Positions 13,237 to 26,882 of a stretch of 64,000 nt of DNA are shown here, piece after piece. The translations under genes were made by a program, and so were the position numbers. The notes under the pieces are model-generated. The model ran no database searches and had not been told where the DNA came from. It saw nothing but the letters and a program-made list of their open reading frames with translations. This DNA comes from Rhabditoides inermis (taxonomy: Eukaryota > Nematoda > Chromadorea > Rhabditida > Rhabditidae). The stretch is from the NCBI GenBank assembly GCA_963966185.1, contig CAWZYM010000089.1, positions 794,501 through 858,500 on the forward strand, read 5' to 3'. How positions within the stretch are numbered: position 1 is the first letter of the stretch; each line of letters begins with the position of its first letter.

Positions 13237-14138
13237 AGAGACGAAAAAAGAGGGATGAGAAAAGAAGAGGGATGAGAAAAGGAGGTTGCATACTATTTCG
13301 CCTCGCCTCACTTCTATGATTGAATATAGAAGGACGTGAGTGCATATAGTAATGTTTTATTGTATTTACTCAGAATATAGTAATCGCGCAGTTTGTTGGA
13401 GTGTGGTGAGCTGTTTCGTAGTGCGTGGTGATGTTCTCGCTCATTTGCACAATTGACTGTCTCTTTCTCTAACAGCAGACAGACTGGCAGCTGGCGCACT
13501 CTCACCTCGCCACACTCTCTCGTCGCGGGGCAATAAAGTGGCGTCGATTAGAGGAATTTAATTGATAGCGGGCGTCAGAGGTCACAAAAAGATGCAAATT
13601 TTGGTAGAAGTGTAGTGGCCACCTATATACATGTTCTAGTGAAGTGAGACCTTACACGATTGCCTAGTTTTCTTGAACAGCCCGCGACAACTGTTTGGTG
13701 TCGCCTCGCCTCGACTAAATCACTTCGTGAAAGGAAACCAGGAGGAGTTATAAAAAGATTACGGGCAGATTTGTAGATGAGGGAGTGTAGAGGAGTGACG
13801 TCGAAACCGTTTTTCGATAGCTGAAGTCTGCGATTCGCAGTACTCGTTCTTGTAAGGTCTACTCGCCGCACCCGATTCGTCAGTGACCCGTCTCTTCATC
13901 TGACACACTATCTCGCTGCTTTTCTGTCTGACTCTCTCGGATTACGCGCTATTTCGTCGGACCTTCTTGAGCTTATAGCTCCGCGGATATGAGAGATAAA
14001 GATCTGAAAATTGGAATCCTGCATCTCGGGACCGAGACCATCGGATCTATGTCACGTTTGGCTAGATAGGAGTAGTGGGTGGCGCGGTAGAGCGATGGAC
14101 GTACGGAAACCATAGGGCATTTTACACTTACAGGCAGA
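11073..14138 (-). mobile_element. Tandem element E2, Helitron-like repeat unit (3.1 kb)
   Basis: The shortest intact unit here without large insertions. Minus-strand order: TC at 14138, core C3 to about 13299, a GA/GAAA tract (13235-13096), about eleven 140-bp monomers (12.98-11.45 kb), an AT-rich block with TCTATCGATTGATATATAGA, and a hairpin at 11093-11073 ending in CTAG. Its core matches that of E6. It shows the full architecture in minimal form. Confidence 0.6.
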
Positions 14139-14619
14139 CTAGCGCGCTTTGCGCGCTAGAAATAAAAGTATAAAAAAGAAAAGAAAATTATCTATCGATT
14201 GATATATAGATTGACTTGATATGTGCTCTAGAAGTGCTATCAGGAACTGTGCTAGAAGTGCTGTTGTCAGAGTATTCCGGTAGATGATTGATCTTTATTT
14301 AATTCCTTATTTTTCAATTTTTTTTAGTAAATTTAAATGAACAGAAAGTTTCACAGTCTATCAGAATCTGGTTGATAGTATCTTGACTGCTTTTCTACAG
14401 ATATTATTATTACTATGCGCATAAAAGGAACTTCGGCACGTTCCGCGGTCGAAGCCGATCAGTAGATCAGTTATAATAATAATATGTATCGATCACTGAC
14501 ACTGATATGCATTCTCTCCTACTTTTTTATCTTTTACTCTTTCGTATGCATATAGAGGGCGCTCCGGCGCGCTTCGCGCGCCTCCGCGGTCAAAGCCGAT
14601 CAGTAGATTAGTATTTATA

Positions 14620-14795
14620 TAGTCGGATTGGATCCTATATGCCATCCGTGACATTTCACATGTTGTGCAGTTTTGTGCAACACAACATGTATGTCATCAA
14701 ATATCCAAAACGCTTCCATCAGTAGGAATCGAACCCGTGAACAGATCGCGGCGATTGTGCGCTACTGGCGCACACTACCACTGCACCATAGAGGC
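14620..14795 (-). mobile_element. tRNA-derived SINE, reverse copy
   Basis: On the minus strand a tRNA-like head starts with GCCTCTATGGTGCAGTGGT (A box) and has the B box GGGTTCGATTCC (14736-14725). A tail follows with TTTTGGATATTTGA, a short dyad around TTGTGTTGCACAAAACTGCA and an end near GGATCCAATCCGACTA. The A- and B-box spacing suits a Pol III internal promoter. It inserted inside a 140-bp monomer. Confidence 0.7.
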
Positions 14796-14909
14796 AGTGG
14801 TTAAGAGATCGAAGAGAGAGCCCATCTGGCTGCACTGGCCTCTTCAGTGTACGATGATGAGATATAACAAGCATGCATATCTTCGATATGCAATGACCTC
14901 TCAGTACGA

Positions 14910-15085
14910 GCCTCAATGGCGCAGTGGTTGAGAGCGCCGCCAGTGCGCAATCGCTGAGTTCTGACCACGGGTTCGATTCCTTCGCATGAAAGCGTTTTGG
15001 ATATTTGAAGACCTTCATGTTGTGTTGCACAAAACTGCACAACATGTGAAATGTCACGAATGGCATATAGGATCCAAACCGACTA
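14910..15085 (+). mobile_element. tRNA-derived SINE, forward copy
   Basis: A box TGGCGCAGTGGT at 14917-14928 and B box GGGTTCGATTCC at 14969-14980, followed by the same tail as the reverse copy and ending GGATCCAAACCGACTA. With the reverse copy it forms a large palindrome around a spacer of about 114 bp (14796-14909). The heads differ more than the tails, so the copies come from two different source SINEs. Confidence 0.7.
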
Positions 15086-15092
15086 ATAATAA

Positions 15093-15572
15093 AGCGGAAA
15101 ACAAACTCAAATCTAGGCCTAGATTTTGCCTCAGAAACACCTCAGATTTGTATCTGAGGGTCGGAAAGTGGGTCAGATTTTGCTTCAGATTTTGCCTCAG
15201 ATTGTCTCCCCAGCCTCAGAAAAAGGGTCAGATTGTTGCTTGCCGCCAAAAGGTGGCGAATTTGAGATTGGTCTCGCAGCGAATCTGAGGGTATGGCTGC
15301 TTTCTGGGCCGCCCATCCTTGGCGCGTTTTTCTGAACCTGGACGGTGTGCTGACTGGCAAAGAGCCCGTTACCATGTCCCCAATTTCGCAGTGGGACAAA
15401 ATGAGATTTGGCCTCTTTCGGCGGGAAGCAACAATCTGACCCTATTTCTGAGGCTGGTGAAACAATCTGAGGCAAAATCTGAGGCAAATATGACCCAAAA
15501 TCTGAACCTGTATCTGACACTCAGATACAAATCTGAGGCTGTTTCTGACCCTAGGATTTGAGTCTGTCCGCT
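15093..15572. mobile_element. Foldback element rich in TCTGAG motifs
   Basis: The ends are inverted repeats (AGCGGAAAACAAACTCAAATC on the left; on the right strand AGCGGACAGACTCAAATC). The arms stay complementary inward for roughly 170 nt, for example CAGCCTCAGAAAAAGGGTCA against its counterpart near 15442-15464. An unpaired centre of about 130 bp lies at 15262-15400. No coding capacity was recognised. Confidence 0.65.
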
Positions 15573-17530
15573 ACTTAATATATTGATCACTGCTACTGAT
15601 ATGCATTTTCTCCGACTATCCGATTTTTTTTATTCTCTCGTATGCACTTAAATGGCGCTCCGGCACTACTGATATGCATTTTCTCCTACTCTCTGATCTT
15701 TTACACTTTCGTATGCACATAGAAGGCGCTCCGGGCACGCTCCGCGCGCCTCCGCGGTCAAAGTCGATCAGTAGATCAGTAATTATATTAATACATTGAT
15801 CACTGATACTGATATGCATTCTCTCCTACTTTCTGATTTTTTTACTCTTTTATATGCACATAGAAGGCGCTCCGACACGCTTCGCGCGCCTCCGCGGTCA
15901 AAATATATCAGTAGATCAGTAAAAATAAGATTATCTTGATCACTGCTACTGATATGCATCTTATCCGACTCTCTGATCGTTCACTTTCTCGAATGCACAT
16001 AGAAAGCGTTCCGGCACGCTTCACGCGCCTCCGCGGTCAGAGCTGATCAGTAGTTCAGTAATTATAATAATACATAGATCACTGCTACTGATATACATTT
16101 TCTCCGACTTTCTGATCTTTTACTCTTCCATATGCACATGGAGGGCGCTCCAGGAACGCTCCGCGCGCCTCCGCGGTCAAAGCCGATCAGTAGATCAGTT
16201 ATAATGAGAATATATTGATCACTGTTACTGATATGCATTTTCTCCGACTCTCTGATATATCTCTCGTATGCACATGGAGGGCGCTCCGGCACGCTTTGCG
16301 CGCCACCGCGGTCAGAATCTATAAGTAGATCAGTAATTAAAATAATATACTGATCACTGGTACGGATATGCATTCTCTCCTACTCTCTGATCTTTCACTC
16401 TCTCGTATGCACATAGAGGGCGCTCCGGCACGCTCCGCGCGCCTCCGCGGTCGAAGTATATCAGTAGATCAGTGATAATAAGAATATATTGATCACTGCT
16501 ACGGATATACATTTTTTCCTACTCTCTGATCTTTATGCACATAGAAAGCGCTCCGGCACGTTACGCGCGCCTCCGCGGTCAAAGCCGATCAGTAGATCAG
16601 TAATAATAATATATATTGCTCACTGATACTGATATGCATTTTCTCCGACTCTCTGATCGTTCATTTTCTCGTAGTATTTCTCGCCTCACGTCCCTGATTG
16701 AATATAGAATGTCGTTAGTGCATACAGTTATATTTGTATTGTATTTGCTCAGAATATAGTAATCGCGCAGTTTGTTGGAGTGTGGTGAGCTGTTTCGTAG
16801 TGCGTGGTGATGTTCTCGCTCATTTGCACAATTGACTGTCTCTTTCTCTAACATCAGACAGACTGGCAGCTGACGCACTCTCACCTCGCCACACTCTCTC
16901 GTCGCGGAGCAATAAAGTGGCGTCGATTAGAGGAATTTAATTGATAGCGGGCGTCAGAGGTCATAAAAAGATGCAAATTTTGGTAGAAGTGTAGTGGCCA
17001 CCTATTTGCATATTGTAGTAAAGGGAGACCTTACACGGTTGCCTAGTTTTCTTGAACAGCCCGCAACAACTGTTTGGTGTCGCCTCGCCTCGACTAAATC
17101 ACTTCGTGAAAGGAAACCAGGAGGAGTTATAAAAAGATTACGGGCAGATTTGTAGGTGAGGGAGTGTAGAGGAGTGACGTCGAAACCGTTTTTCGATAGC
17201 TGAAGTCTGCGATCCGCAGTGCTCGTTCTTGTAAGGTCTACTCGCCGCAGCCGATTCGCCAGTGACCCGTCTCCTCGCCTCACACACTATTTCGCCTGTT
17301 TTCTGTCTGACTCTCTCGGATTACGCGCTATTTCGTCGGACCTTCTTGAGCTTATAGCTCCGCGGATATGAGAGATAAAGGGCTGAAAATTGGAATCCTG
17401 CATCTCGGGACCGAGACCATCGGATCGATGTCACGTTTGGCTAGATAGGAGTAGTGGGTGGCGCGGTAGAGCGATGGACGGACGGAAACCATAGGGCATT
17501 TTGCACAGCCAGGCGCAGCGGGCGCTGCGA

Positions 17531-20500
17531 CTAGCGCGCTTCGCGCGCTAGAAATATAGGTATAAAATAAAGAAGAAAATTATTTATCGATTGATATATA
17601 GATTGACTTGATAGGTGCATAGGTGCTCTGGAAGTGCTATTAGGAGCTGTGCTAGAAGTGCTGTTGTCAGTCTTCCAGTAGATGACTGATCTTTAGTTCT
17701 TTCTTTCTTTATTTTATTTTCAGTAATTTTAAATAAGTAGAAAGTGTCACTGTCTATCTGGTTGATAGTATCTGGTTGACTGCTTTTCTACAGATGTATT
17801 TACCTTGCTCATAGAAGGCGGTCCGGCACGCTTCGCGAGCCTCCGCGGTCAAAGCCGATCAGTAGATCAGTAATAATGAGAATATATTGATCACTGTTAC
17901 TGATATGTATTCTCTCCGACTCTCTGATATTTCACTCTCTCGTATGCACATGGAGGGCGCTCCGGCACGCTTCGCGCGCCTCCGCGGTCAAGTCTATCAG
18001 TAGATCAGTAATAATAAGAAAGTTTGATTGATCACTGTTACTGATATGCACTTTCTCCGACTCTCTGAAATTTCACTCTCTCGGATGCACAGAGGAGGCG
18101 CTCCGGCACGCTTCGCGCGCCTCCGCGGTTAAAGTCTAACAGTAGATCAGTAATAATAAGACTATATTGATCACTGCTACTGATATGCATTTTCTCCGAC
18201 TCTTTGATCTTTCACTTTCTTGTATGCACATAGAAAGCGCTCCGGCACGCTTCGCGCGCCTCCGCGGTCAAAGCCGATCAGTAGATCAGTAATTATAATA
18301 ATATATATTGATCACTGCTACTGATATGCATTCTCTCCTACTCTCTGATCTTTCACTCTCTCGTATGCCCATAGAAAACGCGCCTCCGCGGTCAAAGTCG
18401 ATCAGTAGATCAGTAATAATAAGAATATATTGATCACTGATACTGATATGCATTTTCTCCGACTCTCTGATATTTCACTCTCTCGTATGCACATGGAGGG
18501 CGCTCCGGCACGCTTCGCGAGCCTCCGCGGTCAAAGCCGATCAGTAGATCAGTAATAATGAGAATATATTGATCACTGTTACTGATATGTATTCTCTCCG
18601 ACTCTCTGATATTTCACTCTCTCGTATGCACATGGAGGGCGCTCCGGCACGCTTCGCGCGCCTCCGCGGTCAAAGTCTATCAGTAGATCAGTAATAATAA
18701 GAAAGTTCATTGATCACTGTTACTGATATGCATTTTATCCGACTCTCTGATCGTTCACTTTCTTGTATGCACATAGAAAGCGCTCCGGCACGCTTCGCGC
18801 GCCTCCGCGGTCAAAGCCGATCAGTATATCAGCAATTATAATAATATATTGATCACTGCTACTGATATGCATTCTCTCCGACTCTCTGATCTTTCACTCT
18901 CCCGTATGCACATAGAAAGCGCTCCGGCACGCTTCGCGCGCCTCCGCGGTCAAAGCCGATCAGTAGATCAGTAATAATAATAATAATACATTGATCACTG
19001 ATACTGATATGCATTTTCTCCGACTCTCTGATTTTTTACTCTTTCGTATGCACATAGAAGGCGCTCCGGCACGCTTCGCGCGCCTCCGCGGTGAAAGCCG
19101 ATCAGTAGATCAGTAATTATAATAATACATTGATCACTGATACTGATATGCATTTTCTCCGACTCTCTGATCGTTCACTTTCTCGTATGCACATAGAAGG
19201 CGCTTCGGCACGCTTCGCGCGCCTCCGCGGTCAAAGCCGATCAGTAAATCAGTAAAAATAACAATATATTGATCACTGCTACTGATATGCATTTTATCCG
19301 ACTCTCTGATCGTTCACTTTCTCGTATGCACATAGAAAGCGCTCCGGCACGCTCCGCGCGCCTCCGCGGTCAAACCCTATCAGTATATCAGTAATAATAA
19401 CAATATATATTGATCACTGCTACTGATTTGCATTTTCTCCGACTCTCTGATCTTTCACTCTCCCGTATGCACATAGAAAGCGCTCCGGGCACGCTCCGCG
19501 CGCCTCCGCGGTCAAAGTCGATCAGCAGATCAGTAATATTAAGAATATATTGATCACTGCTACTGATATGCATTTTCTCCGACTCTCTGATCTTTCACTC
19601 TCTCGTATGCACATAGAAAGCGCTCCGGCACGCTTCGCGCGCCTCCGCGGTCAAAGCCGATCAGTATATCAGCAATTATAATAATATATTGATCACTGCT
19701 ACTGATATGCATTCTCTCCGACTCTCTGATCTTTCACTCTCCCGTATGCACATAGAAAGCGCTCCGGCACGCTTCGCGCGCCTCCGCGGTCAAAGCCGAT
19801 CAGTAGATCAGTAATAATAATAATAATACATTGATCACTGATACTGATATGCATTTTCTCCGACTCTCTGATTTTTTACTCTTTCGTATGCACATAGAAG
19901 GCGCTCCGGCACGCTTCGCGCGCCTCCGCGGTGAAAGCCGATCAGTAGATCAGTAATTATAATAAAACATTGATCACTGATACTGATATGCATTTTCTCC
20001 GACTCTCTGATCGTTCACTTTCTCGTATGCACATAGAAAGCGCTCCGGCACGCTTCGCGCGCCTTCGCGGTCAACGTATATCAGTAGATCAGTAAAAAAA
20101 GGAATATATTGATCACTGCTACTGATATGCATTTTCTCCGACTCTCTGATCGTTCACTTTCTCGTATGCACATAGAAAGCGCTCCGGCACGCTTCGCGCG
20201 CCTCCGCGGTCAAAGTATATCAGTAGATCAGTAAAAATAAGAATATGTTGATCACTGCTACTGATATGCATTTTCTCCGACTCTCTGATCGTTCATTTTC
20301 TCGTATGAACATAGAAAGCGCCCCGGCACGCTTCGCGCGCCTCCGCGGTCAAAGTCGATCAGTAGATCAGTAATAATAAGACTGTATTGATCACTGCTAC
20401 TAATATGAATTCTCTCCTACTCTCTGATCTTTTACTCTTTCGTATGAACATAGAAGGCGCTCCGGCACACTCCACGGTAAAAGCCTATCAGTAGCTGGTT

Positions 20501-20586
20501 GACAATTACTTTATATTATAGATACGAGTATAGTTTATAGTTTTTACTGGTCTAATATTATAAAATAGAAGAGAGTGAGAGAGAGA

Positions 20587-20624
<38 letters not shown>

Positions 20625-21003
20625 CGCCTCCGCGGTCAACGTATATCAGTAGATCAGTAAAAATAAGAATATTTTGATCACTGCTACTGATATGAGTTTT
20701 CTCCGACTCTCTGATCGTTCACTTTCTCGTATGCACATAGAAAGCGCTCCGGCACGCTTCGCGCGCCTCCGCGGTCAAAGTATATCAGTAGATCAGTAAA
20801 AATAAGAATATATTGATCACTGCTACTGATATGCATTTTCTCCGACTCTCTGATCGTTCATTTTCTCGTATGAACATAGAAAGCGCTCCGGCACGCTTCG
20901 CGCGCCTCCGCGGTCAAAGCCGATCAGTAGCTGGTTGACAATTACAAGTATAGTTTATAGTTTTTACTGGTCTAATATTATAAAATAGAAGAGAGTGAGA
21001 GAT

Positions 21004-21060
<57 letters not shown>

Positions 21061-21177
21061 TGAGCAGCTGGTGGACAATTATTATTTAATTTAGATCCAA
21101 GTAGACTTCATAATTAAAACTAATCTAAAATCATTATATATATGAGAGAGGTAAATGAAGAGAGGGAGTGAGAGACG

Positions 21178-21222
<45 letters not shown>

Positions 21223-22182
21223 GAGACGAGAGAGAGAGAGAGAGCGAGAGAGAGAGAGAGGGAGAGAGAGACGAAAAAGAGAGGGATGAGAAAAGGAATG
21301 GGATGAGAAAAGGAGGTTACATACTATTTCGCCTCGCCTCACTTCTATGATTGAATATAGAAGGACGTGAATGCTAATAGTAATGTTTTATTGTATTTAC
21401 TCAGAATATAGTAATCGCGCAGTTTGTTGAGGTGTGGTGAGCTGTTTCGTAGTGCATGGTGATGTTCTCGCTCATTTGCACAATTGACTGTCTGTTTCTC
21501 TAACAGCAGACAGACTGGCAGCTGGCGCACTCTCACCTCGCCACACTCTCTCGTCGCGGGGCAATAAAACGACGTCGATTAGAAGAATTTAATTGATAGC
21601 GGGCGTAAGAGGTCACAAAAAGGTGCAAATTTTGGTAGAAGTGTAGTGGCCACCTATTTGCATGTTGTAGTAAAGGGAAACCTTACACGATTGCCTAGTT
21701 TTCTTGAACAGGCCGCGACAACTGTTTGGTGTCGCCTCGCCTCGACTAAATCACTTCGTGAAAGGAAACCAGGAGGAGTTATAAAAAGATTACGGGCAGA
21801 TTTGTAGGTGAGGGAGTGTAGAGGAGTGACGTCGAAACCGTTTCTCGAAAGCTGGGGTCTGCGATTCGCAGTACTCGTTCTTGTAAGGCCTACTCGATGC
21901 AACCGTTCAACCACCTACCCGTCTCCTCGCCTCACACACTATTTCGCCGCTTTTGTGTCTGACTCTCTCTGATTACGCGCTATTTCGTCGGACTTTCTGG
22001 AGCTTATAGCTCCGCGGATATGAGAGATAAAGGGCTGAAAATTGGAATCCTGCATCTCGGGACCGAGACCATCGGATCGATGTCACGTTTGGCTAGATAG
22101 GAGTAGTGGGTGGCGCGGTAGAGCGATGGACGGACGGAAACCATAGGGCATTTTGCACAGCCAGGCGCAGCGGGCGCTGCGA
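17531..22182 (-). mobile_element. Tandem element E4, Helitron-like repeat unit (4.7 kb)
   Basis: Minus-strand order: TC at 22182, core C5 to about 21330, GA tracts (21270-21003, 20621-20572), 140-bp monomers (20.5-17.8 kb), an AT-rich block and a hairpin at 17551-17531. An internal higher-order repeat of about 683 bp is visible (the GTTACTGATATGTATTCTC variant near 17897 and 18579). Core C5 is almost the same as C8, and the monomer order matches parts of E7. Confidence 0.6.
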
Positions 22183-22352
22183 CTAGCGCGCTTCGCGCGC
22201 TAGATGTAATAAGGATAAACAGATAGAGGATGAAATTATCTATCGATTGATGTATTGATTGATATGATATGTAGTCTAGAAGCTAAGATAGAAAGAAAGA
22301 AGTTCTTGCTGCGCGATCACTCTACAAGACTCCTCCAGTAGATGATTATTAA

Positions 22353-22621
22353 AGAAGAACTCCGGGGAAAGAGTCACCGGCTCAAAACATTAGCGCGCCC
22401 GGAACCAGATTTTGGCGGGAAACCGCGAGTACGGCAAGCGGTGGGCAGAGGAGTGAGGCTCCGCCCTCGTCCAATTAGGCTATTTGGACAAAGGAATCGT
22501 AATAAATAATTCAAAAACGTAACTTTTCAAAGCCTCTCAGAATTTTCTTTGCCAGAATCGTGTTCCTAAGTATCATTTTGCCCCTATTGACCGGCATTCC
22601 TATTTTCCCCGGAGTTCTTCT
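22353..22621. mobile_element. 269-bp MITE flanked by TTAA
   Basis: The inverted ends AGAAGAACTCCGGGGAAA and TTTCCCCGGAGTTCTTCT are perfect complements and are bounded by TTAA at 22349-22352 and 22622-22625. TTAA target duplication is typical of piggyBac-type elements. There is no ORF, so it would be non-autonomous. Confidence 0.7.
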
Positions 22622-24059
22622 TTAATCATGTTATGTTACAGTGTTATAAAAATATGTCAATAATGATTTGCACGCTTCTTTGATACATAGGAGCTTTGGC
22701 AAGCTATCGCGCGCTTACGCTGTCAAAGTCTATAAAAACAGGTTGATAATTATTATATTTCTTTGATAACTGATCTACACTTTAACAAGTTCATAGAAGA
22801 CGCTCCGGCACGCTGCTGCGCGCATTCGCTGTCAAATTCTAAAAGTCTACAGTCGATAAGTAATGATTTTATTTATATATCACTGTTCTTCTCGCTGTCA
22901 AAACAGATTCTGTCAAATTCTAACGGTAAACTGTTGATAAGTCCAGATTTTTTTTATCACTGGTCTACTCTCTCTTTTGCTAATAAAAAGCGCTCCGTCA
23001 CGCTGCCGCGAGCCTCCGCTAACAAAGATTATCAGTACATAGTTCGGTGGCATTAAATATTTTCAAATTTTCATATTACTGATCTACATTTTCTCGGTCT
23101 CACCGTCTCTCTGGTTCCTCTCTCACTCTTCCCTGCATTCATACAAACCGCTCCGGCACGCTCCGCCCACCTCCGCGTAAAAGTCTATCAGTAGATAAAT
23201 AATATTTTTTTTCATTGTTGCTCTTCCATTCATCCATCTTTCTGATCTTTCACTCTTTCTCATGCGCAAAGAAGGCGCTCCGGCACGCTGCCGCGCGCCT
23301 TCGCGTAAAAGTCTATAAGTAGATCAATAATAATATTTTTTTATTATTTCACGATTTATCCATCTTTCTGATCTTTCACTCTTTCTCATGCGCATACATA
23401 GAAGGCGCTCCGGCACGCTGCCGCGCACTTCCGCGTAAAAGTCTATAATTAGATCAATAATAATATGTTTTCTTTATTATTTCACGATTTATCCATCTTT
23501 CTGATCTTTCACTCTTTCTCATGCGCATAGAAGGCGCTCCGGCACGCTGACGCGCGCCTTCGCGTAAAAGTCTATAAGTAGATCAATAATAATATTTTTT
23601 TATTATTTCACGATTTATCCATCTTTCTGATCTTTCACTCTTTCTCATGCGCATAGAAGGCGCTCCGGCACGCTGCCGCGCGCCTCCGCGTAAAAGTCTA
23701 TAATTAGATCAATAATAATATTTTTTCTTTATTATTTCACAATTTATCCATCTTTCTGATCTTTCACTCTTTCTCATGCGCATAGAAGGTGCTCCGGCAC
23801 GCTGCCGCGCACCTCCGCGTAAAAGTCTATCAGTAGATCAATAATAATATTTTTCATTAGTAATCTACGATTTACTGATTTTTCACTCTCTTTTTTGCGC
23901 ATAGAAGGCGGCACGCAGCCGCGCTATCAAAATCTATTAAAATTTTTGATAATTGCTATATTGTAATATTTATCTTTTCACTTTTCTACATTTTGCTATG
24001 CCCAATATAGAGGGAGGAGGAGACAAAGTGGTGACGGAATCCGGCACGCTCCGGCGGTC

Positions 24060-24950
24060 AAATTCTATCAGTAGTTGACAATGATTAGTTATCACGGATC
24101 TAATATTATAAAATCTCTACTCTCGCCTTTGATCACAGACAGCCGCTCCGCGCACCTCAGCGGTAAAAGTCTATCAGTAGCTGGTTGACAATTATTATTT
24201 ATCACGGATCTAATATTATAAAATCTCTAATCTCGCCTTTGATCACAGACAGCCGCTCCGCGCGCCTCCGCGGTCTAATCCTATCAGTAGCTGGTTGACA
24301 ATGATTAGTTATCACGAATCTAACATTATAAAATCTCTACTCTCGCCTTTGATCACAGACAGCCGCTCCGCGCGCCTCCGCGGTCAAATCCTATCAGTAG
24401 CTGGTTGACAATGATTAGTTATCACGGATCTAATATTATAAAATCTCTACTCTCGCCTTTGATCACAGACAGCCGCTCCGCGCACCTCAGCGGTAAAATT
24501 CTATCAGTAGCTGGTTGACAATTATTATTTATCACGGATCTAATATTATAAAATCTCTACTCTCGCCTTTGATCACAGACAGCCGCTCCGCGCGCCTCCG
24601 CGGTCTAATCCTATCAGTAGCTGGTTGACAATGATTAGTTATCACGAATCTAACATTATAAAATCTCTACTCTCGCCTTTGATCACAGACAGCCGCTCCG
24701 CGCGCCTCCGCGGTCAAATCCTATCAGTAGCTGGTTGACAATTATTAGTTTTCACGGATCTAATATTATAAAATATCTACTCTCGCCTATGATCATAGAC
24801 AGCCGCTCCGCGCGCCTCCGCGGTCAAATCCTATCAGTAGCTGGTTGAAAATGGTTAGTTATCACGGATCTAATATTATAAAATATCTACTCTCGCCTAC
24901 GATCATAGACATCCGCTCCGCGCGCCTCCGCGCAGTAATAATAAGAATAA
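24060..24950. repeat. Second 110-bp tandem repeat sub-array
   Basis: About eight copies of the 110-bp unit described at 6770-7640, in the same order of variants, offset by roughly 17.3 kb. It is directly preceded (23270-23910) by the ~125-bp monomers. Confidence 0.85.
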
Positions 24951-26606
24951 ATTGATCCCTACTACTGATATGCATTTTCTTCGACTCTCTGATCGTTCAC
25001 ATTCTCGTATGCACATAGAAAGCGCTCCGGCACGCTCCGCGCGCCTTCGCGGTCAAAGTATATCAGTATATCAGTAATATTAAGAATATATTGATCACTG
25101 CTACTGATATGACTTTTCTCCGACTCTCTGATCGTTCACTTTCTCGTATGCACATAGAAAGCGCTCCGGCACGCTTCGCGGTAAAAGCCTATCAGTAGCT
25201 GGTTGAAAATGGTTAGTTATCACGGATCTAATATTATAAAATATCTACTCTCGCCTACGATCATAGACATCCGCTCCGCGCGCCTCCGCGCAGTAATAAT
25301 AAGAATATATTGATCACTACTACTGATATGCATTTTATCCGACTCTCTGATCTTTCACTCTCGTATGCACATAGAAGGCACTCCGGCACGCTTCGCGCGC
25401 CTCCGCGGTCAAAGCCGATCAGTAGATCAGTAATTATAAAAAAAAAACATTGATCACTGCTACTGATATGCATTTTATCCGACTCTCTGATCGTTCATTT
25501 TCTCGTATGCACATAGAAGGCGCTCCGGCACGCTTCGCGCGCCTCCGCGGTCAAAGCCGATCAGTAGATCAGTAATTATAATAAAACATTGATCACTGAT
25601 ACTGATATGCATTTTCTCCGACTCTCTGATTTTTTACTCTTTCGTATGCACATAAAAGGTGATACTGATATGCATTTTCTCCGACTTTCTGATCTTTTAC
25701 TTTTTCGTTTGCACATAGAGGGCGCTCCGGCACGCTTCGCGCGCCCCCGCGGTCAAAGCCGATCAGTAGATCAGTAATATTAAGAATATATTGATCACTG
25801 CTACTGATATGCATTTTCTCCGAATCTCTGATCTTTCACTTTCTCGTATGCACATAGAAGGCGCTCCGGCACGCTTCGCGCGCCTCCGCGGTCAAAGCCG
25901 ATCAGTAGATCAGTAATTATAATAAAACATTGATCACTGATACTGATATGCATTTTCTCCGACTCTCTGATTTTTTACTCTTTCGTATGCACATAAAAGG
26001 TGATACTGATATGCATTTTCTCCGACTCTCTGATCTTTCACTTTCTCGTATGCACATAGAAAGCGCTCCGGCACGCTCCGCGCGCCTCCGCGGTCAAAGT
26101 CGATCAGTAGATCAGTAATAATAAGAATATATTGATCACTGCTACTGATATGCATTTTCTCCGACTCTCTGATCGTTCACTTTTTTATATGCACATATAG
26201 AAAGCGCTCCGGCACGCTCCGCGCGCCTCCGCGGTCAAAGTCGATCAGTAGATCAGTAATAATAAGAATATATTGATCACTGCTACTGATATGCATTTTC
26301 TCCGACTCTCTGATTGTTCACTTTCTCGTATGCACATAGAAAGCGCTCCGGCACGCTCCGCGGTAAAAGCCTATCAGTAGCTGGTTGACAATTTTTATTT
26401 ATTATAGATATATTTTACTTTCTCGTATAAACATAGAGGGCGCTCCGGCACGCTTCGCACGCCTCCGCGGTCAAAGCCGATCATTAGATCAGTAATAATT
26501 GATCACTGATACTGATATGCATTCTCTCCTACTCTCTGATCTTTCACTCTCTCGTATGCACATAGAGGGCGCTCCGGCACACTCCGCGGTAAAATATTAT
26601 AAAATA

Positions 26607-26639
<33 letters not shown>

Positions 26640-26882
26640 CGAAAAAAGAGGGATGAGAAAAGGAGAGGGATGAGAAAAGGAGGTTACATAGTATTCCGCC
26701 TCGCCTCACTTCCCTGATTGAATATAGAATGTCGTTAGTGCATACAGTTTTATTTGTATTGTATTTGCTCAGGATATAGAATTTGCACCGTTTGTTGGAA
26801 GTGTGGTGAGCTGTTTCGTAGTGCATGGTAATGTTCTCGCTCATTTGCACAGTTTACTGTCTCTTTCTCTGGCATCAGACAG

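Larger units (their letters stand above)
14139..17530 (-). mobile_element. Tandem element E3 with nested insertions
   Basis: Core C4 (17530-16681) is fused directly to a 140-bp monomer at about 16675, so the GA tract and adjoining flank are missing, unlike the other cores. Monomers at 16.6-15.6 kb and 14.6-14.4 kb are split by about 950 bp of foreign DNA (an inverted SINE pair and a foldback element). The AT-rich block and the hairpin (14159-14139) are present; the hairpin loop reads TTTG rather than TTCG. Confidence 0.55.
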
